A stretch of DNA of 64,000 nucleotides from positions 39,386,631 through 39,450,630 of the forward strand of contig NC_092568.1 in assembly GCF_037975245.1 (NCBI RefSeq). The letters are read 5' to 3'. Below, in pieces: positions 23,114 through 36,292 of this stretch (positions are counted from its first letter, which is position 1; each line of letters begins with the position of its first letter). Position numbers and translations under genes: made by a program. A model generated the notes under the pieces. The model was not told the origin of the DNA, did no database searches, and saw only the letters and a program-made list of their open reading frames with translations. The DNA comes from Apostichopus japonicus. Its lineage: Eukaryota; Echinodermata; Holothuroidea; Aspidochirotida; Stichopodidae.

Positions 23114-25731
23114 CTAAATGCATCCGAGTAAGTTACACATTGTTGCACCCTGTTTGTGCAGCACTTTTTTTTCCGCATCAATTAGCATCTCTACACATTG
23201 CAGACATTTGCACCACGAAGGGACTTCACGAGAAGCAGTCACTTCCTCAGTTTGGTTTGGCACAGTGAGATCACTGTGAGCATCTGGGTTTCTGCTGAGA
23301 AGCTCTACTGCAACCTGCTCTAACTGTTCTCGTGACAATCCTTGTACATACATCTGTTGGAAAATTGAAAATAGCTTGTTTATTCCTTCAGTACAATCAT
23401 GAACATATTAAGAGATAGCAGGGAAATTGGCTGCTAGTAAAAATGCAGGATATTTTTGGGTCAAACTCACTACCTCATAGCACTCTGAATGGTGAAATTT
23501 TGGTATTTTGTGAATGCATGTGGAACACAGCAGAGTGAATGATGCAATCATGGCACTTCAAATACAATGTCTATTTATGAGCTATTTCATTCAGTTCTTC
23601 ACAGATGAAAATAATCACAAAGATGCATTTTGATGGCATTCTTAACACAGAAACTTAACAGTGTGGAATTTATCTTATCCACAAAAATGTCACATTTTCA
23701 GCCACTGGAATATCCCTTTAAGAAAGAATTTGAACACAAACATTTCATTTGATTTCATACCAAAAAAATTTGGACCGCAGCCATTCACGTGAAACAAACA
23801 TAATACTCATCTTGATAGATAACTAGTTTGGTTATCATTGAAAGAGACAAAATGTGGTTTTCTTTGATTTCACAAAGACTGACATTCCTCAGAAGCTATA
23901 CTTTCATTTTCTAATCTTTATTTACTGAAAACCTTAAAATCTGACATATTTTGGAATGTTAAATTTTTAGCTGGAAATGTATTATGAGTTTGAGTTTTCA
24001 TTAAACTTTAATATTTTGAATGAATATCTGGTGTGGATAAATTACTTTGGGTTTATGAATTGGGGGGGGGGGGGTGGTGGTTTCAGCCCAATCATCATGC
24101 ATGGTGACATCACATAGTTTGCTTCTGTTAGGGAACTTCATAAACCTGTATTGGCTGCAATCTGAATATCACTCTCTGGAGATTTGCCGGTGTGTCTGAC
24201 ACTAAGGTGTCCAACTGCACCAATGTATGTGTGACAATATTCTTTGTTATAAGAATTCGGTACAACATAAATTATAAATAGAAAAATAAGCAAATATTGG
24301 TCTGATAACAGTGGGCACAGTTGCACATTGTGACATAAACTTGTACAACATTGTATTATATGCATCATAATCTGGACAAATTTTGGTCTTTTAACATTGG
24401 GCAGTTGCTCATTGTGACATAACCTTGTACTACGGTACATTATCATATGCATCATAATCTGCATACGTTATGATTTTTGTGGTCTATGATCATCAACGTA
24501 ATGTGAATATTTAGTAAAGTGGAAAGTGTGTGCTATGCCAACCTGAAGTTGAGATTCATTTTCGTTTGAAGCCACATTCTGCTGCCCAGGTGCACTATCA
24601 CGCATCACTGCTGCATGCTCATTTGGTGAGACCTCACTATCACTAGTGTCTGACAAATCCTGTATAAAGAAAAAAATTCAAAAGACACTTATGAATGCAA
24701 TATTTCTAGCATTGCTGGCTTTGAGCCTGTTTGAGTGTAGATATCAGATTGCGATGCTCTAGATACCATTATAGTATAGGCATATGGGCTTTAATCTGTC
24801 TGGACAGATGTTATTCATACAGAGTATAGCTCCCTGCTCTCACCCCACGGTAAAGAATCACTGCTGTGCGTACAGTACTATACCAGCAGTACCCATTTAG
24901 TACTAGATCCTTACCAGGTTTGTATCAGGGCTTGCCATGCTGGTCACAACCATCCCCTAATCCCTGGCTCACACCCCACGGTATAGAACCACTGCTGTAT
25001 GTACAGTACTATACCAGCTTAATCCTATAGTCCTAGATTATTACCATGTTTGTATTAGGGCTTGCCATGCTGGTCACAACCATCCCCTAATCCCACAACC
25101 ATCCCTTAATCGCCCTCACTCCCCAAAGCAATGTCATATTCTCGTTTAACCCTTTTTATGTCAAGCGCCCAAGCCTATAGGGCTACTTTTATTTGGTTCA
25201 CTTTATAATTATAGGCATACGCCTATATATACACTTAACTTAATAGACTTAGCCTAGGCCTAATATAGTAATAATAAATAAATAATTTCTTTGCTGATGA
25301 AATAAGGCCTTGTACATTAAAATTCAAGTTGTAAGTGCATATGACACCCTCCCTTCCAACTATGCATTATATTTGACGATTCGTTTGCACGCCGAGAGCA
25401 CCTTTACCCTTCGCCTTATACCATTACCAGTTAATAATAGACCTAGGCTTACTAATGACACATTTAGGCCTAGCCTACCTTAACCTAGACGCTGTGTTGA
25501 CAGTTATTAACATACCGTAGGTTTATTCTGGCAAGCTTTCCTTTTTGTCCCACACGTACAGAAAGAATTGCAGTAGGCCCCTAGTCCCTTGCACGGACAC
25601 CCAGCTCCTGCTCGGCCCCTAGTCCTAGTGCTGGGCTGTCTCTGACTTGTCTTATTACAATTACAACATGAAGGAACTCCACCGGAAAATCGTGAATCCC
25701 ATGATGATTGTAACGCTAGTTCAGATGACAT
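23114..25731 (-). CDS. CXC-like plus P2X7-intracellular-like gene, three exons visible, 3' end uncertain
   Basis: Exon 1 is 25731-25516, starting ATG and ending CCTACG|GTATGT. It holds a cysteine array C-x-C-x6-C-x3-C-x-C-x6-C like the CXC (tesmin/TSO1-type) DNA-binding fold. Exon 2 is 24659-24543, between ctttatacag and CTTCAG|GTTGGC; it is acidic and serine-rich. Exon 3 starts at 23353 after ttccaacag and contains SREQLEQVAVELLSRNP and WCKCLQCVEM, which resemble the cysteine-rich intracellular domain of P2X7. All three join in phase 0. Genes pairing these two domains occur in marine invertebrates and are often transposon-linked. A donor ATGT|GTAACT near 23137 would end exon 3; I could not place later exons. 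Function unknown, presumably DNA binding. Confidence 0.55.
24835..25095. repeat. two tandem ~131-bp units in intron 1 of the minus-strand gene
   Basis: Both units contain cacggta.agaa.cactgctg, tacagtactataccagc and gcttgccatgctggtcacaa; the last motif is at about 24930 and 25061. The copies differ by several substitutions. Confidence 0.8.
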
Positions 25732-26292
25732 CTTCTTTTGTAATTTTCAAAGAAGGTTTTTCGAAATTCACAAAATATACGTTCGAGCGAATGTTTCGGC
25801 GGTGGTACTGAATGCAGTGTCATATATTGAAGGCGAGTTGTCAACTGGTTGCCTGTACTGTAAGTCTGTAGACACACATACAGCACACACAGCAACGGTT
25901 CCGATTCGGTTAGTGCTAAGAGGACTAACTGTACATATGTAGCGCATGCACTTCATATTGCCGCTGTGGCAACAACGCCTGTGTTTTGCACACATGTGTT
26001 CGGCAGACTTCTTGGAAATTAGTGGTCAGATACCATTTATACTTCTCTCTTACCTAAAGTAGAATCCATCTTACCAGTCACCTCCGATCTTTTTGCATAG
26101 TGTAATAATTTAAAATATTGTAGTTTATATATTTTTAAATTTTAAAAGCTTGACATTGAATACTAAAAACGAATTTATTTTTTTCCCCTGTTAAAACCTC
26201 TTACATCACAATGAACAATGCTGTTTGGCAACAAACCTTAAACCAATGAGAAAATTGAAAATTAAATTGCTGTCGATATTTCATGACGACTA
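25732..26292. other. right end of the insertion; no gene
   Basis: Region upstream of the minus-strand gene. It contains an AT-rich stretch and no open frame with a recognisable domain. The gene promoter probably lies here, but I see no clear motif. Confidence 0.4.
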
Positions 26293-29200
26293 GTCAATGT
26301 ACTTGTGTTTTAACTGTTTTTCTCTACTATATGATGATTTTTTCTTTCTTTTCTTTTCTTTCCATATATTTGTTTCTTTGTAGCTGGTAAGTTTTGATGA
26401 TGATCGACAATTTTATAACCGTGATATTATCTATTCCCACGAGGGCAATCAATTACTGTTAAATATTATTTTCATACACAATTTTGAAAAAATATTATAA
26501 TTAGCACAACTTTGGTAACGCACGACTAAAAACAATAAAATGGTTATCGAGTATATTAAAGGCAATGTTAATGAAGCTTGAATTCATATTTTTCTCTATA
26601 TAATGTATCCGTTGATCATATGAGCAAGTGAAGTGACGAGCCAAATACAAAGTAAATGCTCATGAAAACAAGTTTTTTTCTCTAGTAAAATACTTACACT
26701 AAAAGTCTCTGTGCTTGTGTTTTGAATATGTTTGTCTCCATGATATAACGATTTGTTCTTTACTTCTATCTATTCGTTTCTTTTCAGGACGTTAGTCTTT
26801 ATCATGATTAACGATTGTATACACATGTTATTACCTATTCCCCTTTCACGAAAGCTACAAAGGAAATCGATTCCTGTTTCTTCTTTTAATTCATCATCAA
26901 CAATGGAAATCATATGTTACACTTTTCACATTTTAGATCACGAATGACAAGTTCAATAAACATACAACGATATGTTGTGAGCTGGTGAAGTTAATAGCCA
27001 AAAGCAGCGGAAAAGTTATGGAAAAGTAGTTGTTTCAGTTATAGTAAACTGACATTTTAAGGTCACTATGCTTGTGTTTTTAGTTTTTTTTTCTCTATTA
27101 AATGATGATTGGTTTGTTGTTTTCCCCATTTATTCGTTTCTTTTATAGCCGGTAAACTTTTATCATGATTAACATTTGTAGAACCATGTCATTTTCTATT
27201 CCCACGAATGCAATCAAGTCCTGTAAATTCTAAATTTGTATACACAATTTAAATGAAATATTATAATTAGCCCAACTATGGTAACGCACGTTTAAATACA
27301 ATAACATATTTATCGATTATACGAATGGAAATATCAATGAAGCTGGAACTCATTTTTAAATATTGTTTTTCTCTATATAATATATCTGTTGATGATAAGA
27401 GCAAGCGAAGTGATGAGCCAAATACAAAAAGAAATCTCACGTAAAAAAGTTGTTTCTCTCGTAAATATACTTACAAATAGAGTCACCGTGCGTGTGTTTT
27501 TAATATGATTTCTCCATTATTTTATTATATTTTCTTCTTTCCATCTGTTCGATTCTTTGTAGAAGGTAAGTTTTGATCACGATTAACATTTGTAGAACAG
27601 TGTCGTTATCTATTCCCACGAGGGCAATCAATTACTGTAAATTCTTTATTTTCATACACAATTTGAATTATAAATTATAAATTAGCACAACTTGGGTACA
27701 CACAATTAAATACAATATAATGGTCTTCGATTACACAGATCGTAATGTAAATGAATAGAGATAACTAATTTGAAGCGAATTTGTAACTCTAACATTATTC
27801 ATTGATGTTGTGAGCTAGTGAGGTTAAGAGATAAAAGTAGCGGAAAATTTACCGAAACTATTTGTTACAGTTATAGTAAAGTGATATTTTAAAGTGACTG
27901 TGCTTGCGTGTTTACTATTTTCTCTATAAAATGATGATTTGTTTGTTTTCTTCTTTCCATTTATTCGTTTCTTTATAGCCGGTAAGTTTTCATCATGATT
28001 ATCATTTGTAGAATCGTGTTATTTTCTATTCCCAAGAGGGCAATCAAATTCCTGTAAATTCTTTATTTTATACACAATTTGAATGAAATATTATACTTAG
28101 CACATCTTTGGAAACGCACGTTTAAAAGCAGATAATACAATCAAATGGTCATCAATTACATAAATAATATTGTCATGAACAGAGATGATTGTTGTGAAAT
28201 AAATTTGTAAATCTACCCTTCTTCATTGATGTTGTGAGCTAGACAAGTTAAGAGCTAAAAGCAGCGCAATAGTTACTGAAAACTAGTTGTCACAGCTATA
28301 GTAAACTGGCATTTCAAAGTCACTCTGCTTGTGTTTTTACTAGTTTTCTCTATTATATGATGATCTGTTTTTGTTTTTCTTTCCATATAATCGTTACTTT
28401 GTAGCTGGTAAGCTTTAAAGATGATCGAGAATTGTAGAACCGTGTTAATATTTTCATACACAATTTGAATTATATATTATAGTTAGCACACTTTTGATAA
28501 CGCATGATTTAATGCAATAAAATGGTCATCGATTACATAGATTGTTATGTCAGTAAATAGAGATAGTTAATTTGAAGCGAATTTGCAACTCTAACATTCT
28601 TCATTGATGTTGTGAGCTAGTCAAGTTAAGACTGAAGTAGCGAAAAAGTTACGGAAAACTAGTTGTCACAGCTATAGTAAACTATTATTTTAAAAACACC
28701 GTGTTTGTGGATTTTTTTTTCTGTTTTCTATATTATATGGAGATTTGTTTGTTTTTTTTCTTTCCATCTATTCGATTCTTTGTAGGAGGTAAGTTTTTAT
28801 CATGATTAACATTTGTAGAACCGTGTCATGATCTATTCCCACAAGGGCAATCAGTTACTGTAAATTCTTTATATTCACACTAAATTGCAATGAAATATAA
28901 TAATTAGCACAACTTTGTTAACGCACGATTTAATACAATAAATTGGTCATCGATTACATAGATTGTAATGCCATGAAGAGAGATGATTGTTGTGAAATGA
29001 ATTTGTAAATCTACCATTCTTCATTGATGTTGTGAGCTAGTCAAGTTTAGACAGAAGTAGCGAAAAAGTTACGGAAAACTATTTGTCACAGCTATAGTAA
29101 ACTGATATTTTAAGGACACCGTGTTTGTGTTTTTTTTTTCTGTTTTCTATATGATATGAGGATTTGTCTGTTTTCTTCTTTCCATCTATTCGATTCTTTG

Positions 29201-32200
29201 TAGAAGGAAATTTTTTAATATGATTAACATTTGTAGAACCGTGTCATAATCTATTCACACGAGGGCAATCAGTTACTGTAAATTCTTTATTTTCATACAC
29301 AATTTGAATTATAAATTATAACTAGCACAACTTTGGTAACGCACAATTTAATACAATATGATGGTCTTCGATTACATAGATCGTAATGTCAATGAATAGA
29401 GATAATTAATTTGAAGCGAATTTGCAACTCTTACATTCTTCATTGACGTTGTGAGCTAGTGAGGTTCAGAGCCAAATGCAGCGGAACATTTACCGAAAAC
29501 TAGCTGTTACAGTTATTGTAAACTGACATTTTAAAGTCACTGTGCTTGTGTTCTTAATATTTACTGGATTAAATGATGATTTGTTTTTTTTCCTTCCATT
29601 CATTCGTTTCTTTATAGCCGGTAAGTTTTCATCATGATTATCATTTGTAGAATCGTGTTATTTTCTATTCCCAAGAGGGCAATAAATTTTCTGTAAATTC
29701 TTTATTTTATACACAATTTAAATGAAATATTATAAATTAGCACAACTTTGGTAACGCACGATTTAATACAATAAACTGGTCATCGATTACATAGATTATA
29801 ATGCCATGAAGAGAGATGACTGTTGTGAAATGAATTTGTAAAGCTAACATTAATTATTGTTGATGTGAGCTAGTTAGGTTAAGGGCCAAAAGCAGCGGAA
29901 GAGTTGCGGAAAACTAGTTACTACAGTTATAGTAAACTGACATTTTAAAGTCTATGTGCTTGTGTTTTTGCTGTTTATTTCTATTAACTGATGATTTGTT
30001 TGTTTTTTCTTCTTTCCATCTATTCGATTCTTTGTAGGAGGTAAGTTTTTATCATGATTAACATTTGTAGAACCGTGTAATGATCTATTCCCACAAGGGC
30101 AATCAGTTACTGTAAATTCTTCATTTTCACATTAAATTGCAATGAAATATAATAATTAGTTAACGCCCGATTTAATACAATCAAATTGTTATCGATTTCA
30201 TAGATTGTAATGCCATGAAGAGAGATGATTGTTGTGAAATGAATTTGTAAATCTACCCTTCTTCATTGATGTTGTGAGCTAGTCAAGTTAAGAGCTAAAA
30301 GCAGCGCAAAAGTCACGGAAAACTAGTTGTCACAGCTATAGTAAACTGGCATTTCAAAGTCACTCTGCTTGTGTTTTTACTAAATTTCCCTATTATATGA
30401 TGATCTATTTTTGTTTTTCTTTACATATATTCGTTAATTTGTAGCTGGTAAGTTTTGATGATGATCGAGAATTGTAGAATCGTGATAATATCTATTCCCA
30501 CGAGGGCAATCAATTACTGTAAATTCTTTATTTTCATAAAAAATTTAAACTATATATTATAATTAGCACAACTTTGGTAACGCACAAGTTAATACAATAA
30601 AATGGTCATCGATTACATAGATCGTAATGTCGATAAATAGACATGACTAATTTGAAACGAATTTGTAACTCTAAAATTATTAATTTATGCTGTGACATAG
30701 TGAGGTTAAGGGCAAAAATCAGCAGAAAAGTTACGGAAAACAGGTTGTTGTAGTTACAGTAAACTGATATTTTAAAGTCACTTTGCTTACGTGTTTAATG
30801 TTTTTTTTTCTATTATATGATGATTTGTTTGTTCTCTTCTTTCCATCTATTCGATTATTTGTAGGAGGTAAGTTTTTATCATGATTAACATTTGTAGAAC
30901 CGTGTCATTATCTATTCCCACGAGGGCAATCAATTACTGTAAATTCTTTATTTTCATACACAATTTGAATTAAACATTATAATTAGCACAACTTTGGTAA
31001 CACACAAGTTAATACAATGAAATGATCATCGATTATATAGATCGTAATGACAGTAAATAGAGATAATTAATTTGAAGCGAATTTGTAACTCTAACATTAT
31101 TCACTGATGTTGTTAGCTAGTGAGGTTAAGAAATGAAAGCAGCGGAAAATTTACCGAAACTATTTGTTACAGTTATAATAAGCTGATATTTTAAAGTCAC
31201 TCTGCTTGCGTGTTTACTATTTTCTCTATAAAACGATGATTTGTTTGTTTTCTTCTTTCCATTCATTCGTTTCTTTATAGCCGGTAAGTTTTCATCATGA
31301 TTATCATTTGTAGAATCGTGTTATTTTCTATTCCCAAGAGGGCAATCAAATTCCTGTAAATTCTTTAGTTTATACACAATTTGAATGAAATATTATTCTT
31401 AGAACATCTTTGGAAACGCACGTTTAAAAGCAGATAATACAATCAAATGGTCATCAATTACATTAATGGTATTGTCATGAACAGAGATGATTTTTGTGAA
31501 ATAAATTTGTAAATCTACCCTTCTTCATTGATGTTGTGAGCTAGTCAAGTTAAGAGCTAAAAGCAGCGCAAAAGTTACTGAAAATTAGTTGTCACAGCTA
31601 TAGTAAACTGGCATTTTAAAGTCACTCTGCTTGTGTTTTTACTAATTTTCTCTACTATATGATGATCTGTTTTTGTTTTTCTTTCCATATATTCGTTACT
31701 TTGTAGCTGGTAAGTTTTCGTCATGATTATCATTTGTAGAATCGTGTTATTTTCTATTCCCAAGAGGGCAATCAAGTTCATGTAAATTCTTTATTTCATA
31801 CACAATTGATATGAAATATTATACTTAGCACATCTTTGGAAACGCACGTTTAAAAGCAGATAATACAATCAAATGGTCATCAATTACATTAATGGTATTG
31901 TCATGAACAGAGATGATTTTTGTGAAATAAATTTGTAAATCTACCCTTCTTCATTGATGTTGTGAGCTAGTCAAGTTAAGAGCTAAAAGCAGCGGAAGAG
32001 TTACTGAAAATTAGTTGTCACAGCTATAGTAAACTGGCATTTTAAAGTCACTCTGCTTGTGTTTTTACTAATTTTCTCTACTATATGATGATCTGTTTTT
32101 GTTTTTCTTTCCATATATTCGTTACTTTGTAGCTGGTAAGTTTTCGTCATGATTATCATTTGTAGAATCGTGTTATTTTCTATTCCCAAGAGGGCAATCA

Positions 32201-34253
32201 AGTTCATGTAAATTCTTTATTTCATACACAATTGATATGAAATATTATTCTTAAAACATCTTTGGAAACGCACGTTTAAAAGCAGATAATACAATCAAAT
32301 GGTCATCAATTACATTAATGGTATTGTCATGAACAGAGATGATTTTTGTGAAATAAATTTGTAAATCTACCCTTCTTCATTGATGTTGTGAGCTAGTCAA
32401 GTTAAGAGCTAAAAGCAGCGCAAAAGTTACTGAAAATTAGTTGTCACAGCTATAGTAAACTGGCATTTTAAAGTCACTCTGCTTGTGTTTTTACTAATTT
32501 TCTCTACTATATGATGATCTGTTTTTGTTTTTCTTTCCATATATTCGTTACTTTGTAGCTGGTAAGTTTTCGTCATGATTATCATTTGTAGAATCGTGTT
32601 ATTTTCTATTCCCAAGAGGGCAATCAAGTTCATGTAAATTCTTTATTTCATACACAATTGATATGAAATATTATACTTAGCACATCTTTGGAAACGCACG
32701 TTTAAAAGCAGATAATACAATCAAATGGTCATCAATTACATTAATGGTATTGTCATGAACAGAGATGATTTTTGTGAAATAAATTTGTAAATCTACTCTT
32801 CTTCATTGATGTTGTGAGCTATTCAAGTTAAGAGCTAAAAGCAGCGCAAAAGTTACTGAAAACTAGTTGTCGCAGCTATAGTAAACTGGCATTTCAAAGT
32901 CACTCTGCTTGTGTTTTTACTAATTTTCTCTATTATATGATGATCTGTTTTTGTTTTTCTTTCCATATATTCGTTACGTTTAAGCTGGTAAGTTTTGATG
33001 ATGATCGAGAATTGTAGAACCGTGTTCATATCTATTCTCACGAGGGCAATCAATTACTGTAAATTCTTTATTTTCATACACAATTTAAACTATATATTAT
33101 AATTAGCACAACTTTGGTAACGCACAAGTTAATACAATAAAATGGTCATCGATTACATAGATTTTAATGTCGATGAATAGAGATGACTAATTTGAAACGA
33201 ATTTGTAACACTAAAATTATTAATTGATGCTGTGACATAGTGAGGTTAAGGGCAAAAATCAGCGGAAAATTTACGGAAAACAGGTTGTTGTAGTTACAGT
33301 AAACTGATATTTTAAAGTCACTGTGCTTATGTGTTTAATGTTTATTTCTATTATTTGATGATTTGTTTGTTCTCTTCTTTCCATCTATTCGATTATTTGT
33401 AGGAGGTAAGTTTTGATCATGATTAACATTTGTAGAACCGTGTCATTATCTATTCCCACAAGGGCAATCAATTACTGTAAATTCTTTATTTTCTTACACA
33501 ATTTGAATTATATATTATAATTAGCATAACTTTGGTAACACACAAGTTAATACAATAAAATGATCATCGATTACATAGATTGTTATGTCAGTAAATAGAG
33601 ATAATTAATTTGAAGCGAATTTGTAACTCTAACAATATTCATTGATGTTGTGAGCTAGTGAGGTTAAGAAATGAGAGCAGCGGAAAATTTACCGAAACTA
33701 GTTGTTACAGTTATAGTAAAGTGACATTTTAAAGTCACTGTGCTTGCGTGTTTACTATTTTCTCTATAAAATGATGATTTGTTTGTTTTCTTCTTTCCAT
33801 TTATTCGTTTCTTTACAGCCAGTAAGTTTTGATCATGATTATCATTTGTAGAACCGTGTTATTTTCTATTCCCATGAGGGAAATCAATTTCCTGTAAATT
33901 CTTTATTTTATACACAATTTAAATGAAATATTATAAATTAGCACAACTTTGGTAACGCACCATTTAATACAATAAACTGGTCATCGATTACATATATTGT
34001 AATGCCATAAAGAGAAATGATTGTTGTGAAATGAATTTGTAAAGCTAACATTATTCATTGATGATGTGAGATAGTTAAGTTAAGGGCCAAAAGCAGCGGA
34101 AGAGTTGCGGAAAACTAGTTGCTACAGTTATAGTCAATGTGCTTGTGTTTTTACTATTTTCTCTATAAAATGATGATTTGTTTGTTTTTTCTTCTTTCCA
34201 TTTATTCGTTTCTTTATAGTCGGTAAGTTTTAATCATGATTATCATTTGTAGA
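26293..34253 (+). repeat. satellite array, block 2
   Basis: Same monomer and orientation as block 1. Donor-like positions (class): 26387 CTG, 26791 GAC, 27152 CCG, 27566 AAG, 27982 CCG, 28408 CTG, 28789 GAG, 29207 AAG (donor lost), 29621 CCG, 30041 GAG, 30448 CTG, 30868 GAG, 31284 CCG, 31710 CTG, 32136 CTG, 32562 CTG, 32988 CTG, 33406 GAG, 33822 CCA, 34223 TCG. A small deletion lies near 28447. The array is cut at 34253 by the gypsy insertion. Confidence 0.95.
31400..32840 (+). repeat. three near-identical adjacent 426-bp monomers
   Basis: Cores at 31710, 32136 and 32562 are exactly 426 bp apart. The same 68-codon minus-strand frame is repeated letter for letter at 31575, 32001 and 32427. 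Neighbouring monomers of other classes differ far more, so this is a recent local expansion. Confidence 0.9.
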
Positions 34254-34748
34254 TGTAAGTTTAGGGGTTTTCTGTACTGGCGTGCCCTCCCAAAAGTATG
34301 ATGACTCAGGGGAGAGAAGTTGTAAAGATAACGCAGGAACAAAAGATTAACGGTATACTTGAATAATTTAATAACAATTAACTGGAGCAAACTAAATATA
34401 AAATATAATTTACTTACAAGTCACAAGCTCACTTCACACATACACATATAACTCAAACATACTCACTCGCTCACAAGTGTTGACCGGTCAACCATCCGTA
34501 TTCACTCCCTCATTCGTAAGCTCTCCAAACATTTTCAAACACAAGAAATTCTCTCACACCACACGCACACACTCACACAAGTTACACACACGCAACACAA
34601 TCAACGCGCCGCGCCCGATACATTTAAAAACCTCCGTTACGTTATTAAACAGCGATGCATCGATACAAGCGCACCATAGCCTAACGCTACACTATATACA
34701 TGTACGCCCACACAAGAAAACGCCTATCGTTATAATCGCTCATTTACA
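34254..34748 (-). repeat. 3' LTR (left copy)
   Basis: It runs from tgtaagtttagg to gctcatttaca, a TGTAA/TTACA-ended LTR. The next bases, ctctttccacc, are a purine tract on the minus strand (ggtggaaagag), as expected before a 3' LTR. The LTR's last ~30 bp (cgcctatcgttataatcgct...) recur at 34789-34819, just outside it. Confidence 0.85.
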
Positions 34749-35187
34749 CTCTTTCCACCTGAAACGCAGACTTCTCCTGAAGTCTAAAAAACGCCTATCG
34801 TTATAATCGCTCATTTACAACACAGACTAAAAATAGTGACATTCCTCGCTACCAAGAAGGTGGTAGTTACTTATGCCTAGGCTTAGACAGCCAGTTTGAC
34901 TCAAAGTCCTTCTCTCTCACACGGAGCTCGAGTCCGTAACAATTGTAGTAATCGAGATCAGCCACTTCTTATCAAACTCCACATAACAGGACTACTTAGA
35001 ATAAAAAATAAAAATAAAAATTTCATAAATAACCACAACACCGCATGCATCGTGTATGGGCGCACACATATGAACAGCTTTACAGGTCTATGGCAAATTT
35101 GCATCGATGCATCAGAAAATCATCCTAAAATTTGTAATTGTCTTAAAAATTGTCACACATTCGGAATAAACTAATCAATGAGCTAAT

Positions 35188-35620
35188 TAAACCCACCCCA
35201 GGTCAAAGACAGTGGTGTCCGTTGTGATTGCATTAGTTCCAAAACGAGGCGGCGGAAATCCTTTATTACTCCTTTCTGATCTTCTTATTTGAGTAGAATT
35301 TGTTATTTTCTCAACCGCATTTTCTTGTGGCTTTTTCTCTTCGATTTCTTGATTGGCCTCCTCCAAGTATATAGTGCATGCATGACTTTTTCTTTCAGGT
35401 TGGGGACGTTTAATTTTCTATCATCATCCGGTTTCATGTCTTCCTGGAAGCTGCACAATTTCAGCTCGTTTCTGTGGATTACTCGTTCCTTTCCTTTTCC
35501 ATTCTCAGGAAGTATCACATATACTGGTATTTCCGGGGTAGGTTGCTTTGTTATGGTGTAGGCATAGACATCCTCCTCCCACTTATCTTGGATTTTGCAT
35601 CTCCCCCTGACTTTCCTTTT
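35188..35620 (-). pseudogene. gypsy integrase C-terminal remnant
   Basis: The minus-strand frame reads GRCKIQDKWEEDVYAY, PVYVILPENGKGKERV and HRNELKLC, the typical end of a gypsy integrase. The frame stops at 35303. The following part (RRSERSNKGFPPPRFGTN), typical of the extreme C-terminus, sits in another frame and ends near 35188, so there is a frameshift. The catalytic core is absent. Confidence 0.75.
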
Positions 35621-35783
35621 GCAATTTTTGTTTAATTCCTTTTAATATGATTTAATAATTTAATACGATATTGAAATAAAATCTTGAATGTAATTCGTTA
35701 ACAACTTCACTTGTTCACTCCTCTCTCAACCAAAATTACGTACGTGCCTCTGCGAAATCTTTAAAACTAAGCCAGCACTCCAA

Positions 35784-35797
35784 CACTTCTGACACCA
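35784..35797 (-). other. primer-binding site, tRNA-Leu type
   Basis: On the minus strand TGGTGTCAGAAGTG follows the 5' LTR after one base. It is complementary to the CACTTCTGACACCA 3' end known for animal tRNA-Leu(CAG). This fixes the element's orientation. Confidence 0.8.
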
Positions 35798-35798
35798 A

Positions 35799-36292
35799 TG
35801 TAAATTTAGGGGTTTTCTGTGCTGTCGTGCCCTCCCAAAAGTATGATGACTCAGGGGAGAGAAGTTGTAAAGATAACGCAGGAACAAAAGATTAACGGTA
35901 TACTTGAATAATTTAATAACAATTAACTGGATCAAACTAAATATAAAATATAATTTACTTACAAGTCACAAGCTCACTTCACACATACACATATAACTCA
36001 AACATACTCACTCGCTCACAAGTGTTGACCGGTCAACCATCCGTATTCACTCCCTCATTCGTAAGCTCTCCAAACATTTTCAAACACAAGAAATTCTCTC
36101 ACACCACACGCACACACTCACACAAGTTACACACACGCAACACAAGCAACGCGCCGCGCCCGATACATTTAAAAACCTCCGTACGTAATTAAGCAGCGAT
36201 GCATCGATACAAGCGCACCATAGCCTAACGCTACACTATATACATGTACGCCCACACAAGAAAACGCCTATCGTTATAATCGCTCATTTACA
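35799..36292 (-). repeat. 5' LTR (right copy)
   Basis: About 494 bp, tgtaaatttagg to gctcatttaca. It differs from the left copy at a few positions only (for example gtactggcg versus gtgctgtcg near the start), so the insertion is fairly young. Confidence 0.85.

Larger units (their letters stand above)
15781..26292. mobile_element. 10.5-kb insertion in the satellite, probable two-gene DNA transposon
   Basis: The satellite is cut between ...catgttaaag (15780) and tcaatgtacttgtg (26293), which are contiguous in intact monomers. Inside, a transposase-like gene starts near the left end (+) and a CXC/P2X7-like gene starts near the right end (-); they point at each other. The ends share only a weak inverted match (tggtcgtgacg on the left, tagtcgtcatg reversed on the right, 8 of 11) and I see no clear target duplication. 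The superfamily is therefore open, and both genes could also be cargo of something larger. Confidence 0.6.
34254..36292 (-). mobile_element. deletion-derived gypsy LTR element, minus strand
   Basis: Two direct LTRs of about 495 bp enclose about 1050 bp. On the minus strand a tRNA-Leu-type primer site follows the 5' LTR (right copy), a piece of integrase C-terminus remains, and a purine tract precedes the 3' LTR (left copy). Gag, protease, RT and RNase H are missing. The satellite flanks read ...ttgtaga and cagaaccgtg, giving at best a 4-bp duplication taga/caga with one mismatch. It needs another element's proteins to move. Confidence 0.85.

Noticed and set aside
35289-35561. Plus-strand 90-codon hydrophobic frame as a membrane protein
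   Set aside because: It is antisense to the gypsy integrase remnant, which has family motifs.
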